Assembly (NCBI GenBank): GCA_964428935.1
Contig: CAYSAG010000316.1
Span: 1-6,058, forward strand
Length of the DNA stretch: 6,058 nucleotides
From: JAADHY01 sp964428935
GTDB taxonomy: Bacteria > Planctomycetota > Planctomycetia > Planctomycetales > Planctomycetaceae
Direction: 5' to 3'
In this document: positions 5,679 to 6,058 of the stretch, piece by piece
Position numbering within the stretch: the first letter of the stretch is position 1
Layout: every line of letters begins with the position of its first letter
Notes under the pieces: generated by a model
Seen by the model: the letters and a program-made list of their open reading frames with translations, nothing else
Told to the model about the DNA's origin: nothing
Databases searched by the model: none
Position numbers and translations under genes: made by a program

Positions 5679-6058
5679 TCGGTTTCTCCCTCGACCTTCT
5701 CGGCCGCAGGACGGTCAGCTCTGTCGGTCTTTGAGGGACGGGGCAACCGCTTTGTTCCTGCAGCAAAACGCGGAGCAGCCGGTCTTGGGCTGTTGGCTGG
5801 GACGTCAGCGCGTCGGAGGACGTCGGCGTTCCTGACAGCCTCGTCTCCCGACTGCCCCTCGTCCGTCGGACCAGCGGCCAAGTCGGCTCCGTTGAGCGCG
5901 ACGAGCAGCTCGAAAGAAGCGGTTTGCCCGTCGACCCCGTCCAAGCGTCCTTCGTCCAAGGCTGACCCCTGTTTCCAGCGGACCGGCTCGCTCGTCGACG
6001 CCTGCCGCACCGGCACCGCGCTTTGCCCAAGCGGTTGGCCCAAGAGAGTTGAACGTTC
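5675..6058 (-). CDS. C-terminal part of an upstream nuo-operon protein; candidate Pro/Ala-rich tail of NuoI
   Basis: An open frame of 127 codons enters from beyond base 6058 and stops with a TGA at 5677-5675. The first codons in the window read Glu-Arg-Ser-Thr-Leu-Leu and have no stop, so the true start is probably outside. A TTG at 6043-6041 is the best local alternative start. The peptide is hydrophilic with no membrane helix and no cysteine clusters. It ends in a Pro/Ala/Arg/Lys-rich stretch (such as SPRPAAPRFAAGTKRLPRPS) and an acidic end (EKVEGETE), which suggests a disordered tail. The codon third positions are GC-rich like those of the neighbouring genes, and the ATGA overlap with nuoJ supports real coding. 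Gene order makes nuoI the expected neighbour, and some bacteria have NuoI with a long tail of this kind. No ferredoxin motif is in the window, so the identity is inferred. It could also be a separate small gene. Confidence 0.55.
   Translation of the reverse strand, partial: ERSTLLGQPLGQSAVPVRQASTSEPVRWKQGSALDEGRLDGVDGQTASFELLVALNGADLAAGPTDEGQSGDEAVRNADVLRRADVPANSPRPAAPRFAAGTKRLPRPSKTDRADRPAAEKVEGETE
5686..5692 (-). promoter_or_regulatory. Ribosome binding site of nuoJ inside the upstream frame
   Basis: GAGGGAG on the message strand lies seven bases before the nuoJ ATG and within the last codons of the upstream frame. With the ATGA overlap, it suggests that ribosomes finishing the upstream gene restart on nuoJ. 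It supports the start at 5678. Confidence 0.65.

Noticed and set aside
4636..6030. A 464-codon minus-strand frame spanning nuoJ, nuoK and the gap between them
   Set aside because: The translation is rich in Arg, Gly and Ser with no membrane segments. It overlaps nuoJ and nuoK, which are certain, in another frame. It is a GC-rich shadow.

Overview
The window is one continuous piece of a bacterial nuo operon, which encodes the membrane arm of respiratory complex I (proton-pumping NADH:quinone oxidoreductase). All genes lie on the minus strand, so transcription runs from high to low coordinates. In that order they are: an open frame entering from beyond base 6058 and ending at 5675 (candidate tail of nuoI), nuoJ (5678-5058), nuoK (4907-4596), nuoL (4508-2136), nuoM (1903-317), and the first 36 codons of nuoN (108-1). 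The order J-K-L-M-N is the standard bacterial one.

The gene products act together in the inner membrane. NuoJ and NuoK link the quinone-binding part of the enzyme to the antiporter-like subunits NuoL, NuoM and NuoN, which translocate protons. The residues I looked for are all present: the TM5 glutamates of NuoL and NuoM, their TM7 lysines, the TM12 lysine of NuoL and TM12 glutamate of NuoM, both membrane glutamates of NuoK, and the Tyr-Val-Gly of NuoJ TM3. This should be a working proton pump, not a decayed copy.

The organism is a fairly GC-rich Gram-negative-type bacterium. The style of NuoJ and NuoL, the enlarged hydrophilic loops of NuoL, the patchy Shine-Dalgarno sequences and the long gaps inside the operon suggest a planctomycete, perhaps of the Pirellula group. 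This is recognition from memory, with no database check, so confidence is moderate to low.

The gaps between genes are long for an operon: 150 (J-K), 87 (K-L), 232 (L-M) and 208 bases (M-N). Each holds a small dyad or hairpin on the message strand, but no clear terminator or promoter. The J frame instead overlaps its upstream neighbour as ATGA. The more unusual points are the histidine-rich and acidic insertions in NuoL, the Pro/Ala-rich tail frame upstream of nuoJ, and the structured gaps. I see no mobile element, CRISPR array, tRNA or rRNA, and no sign of a new system.
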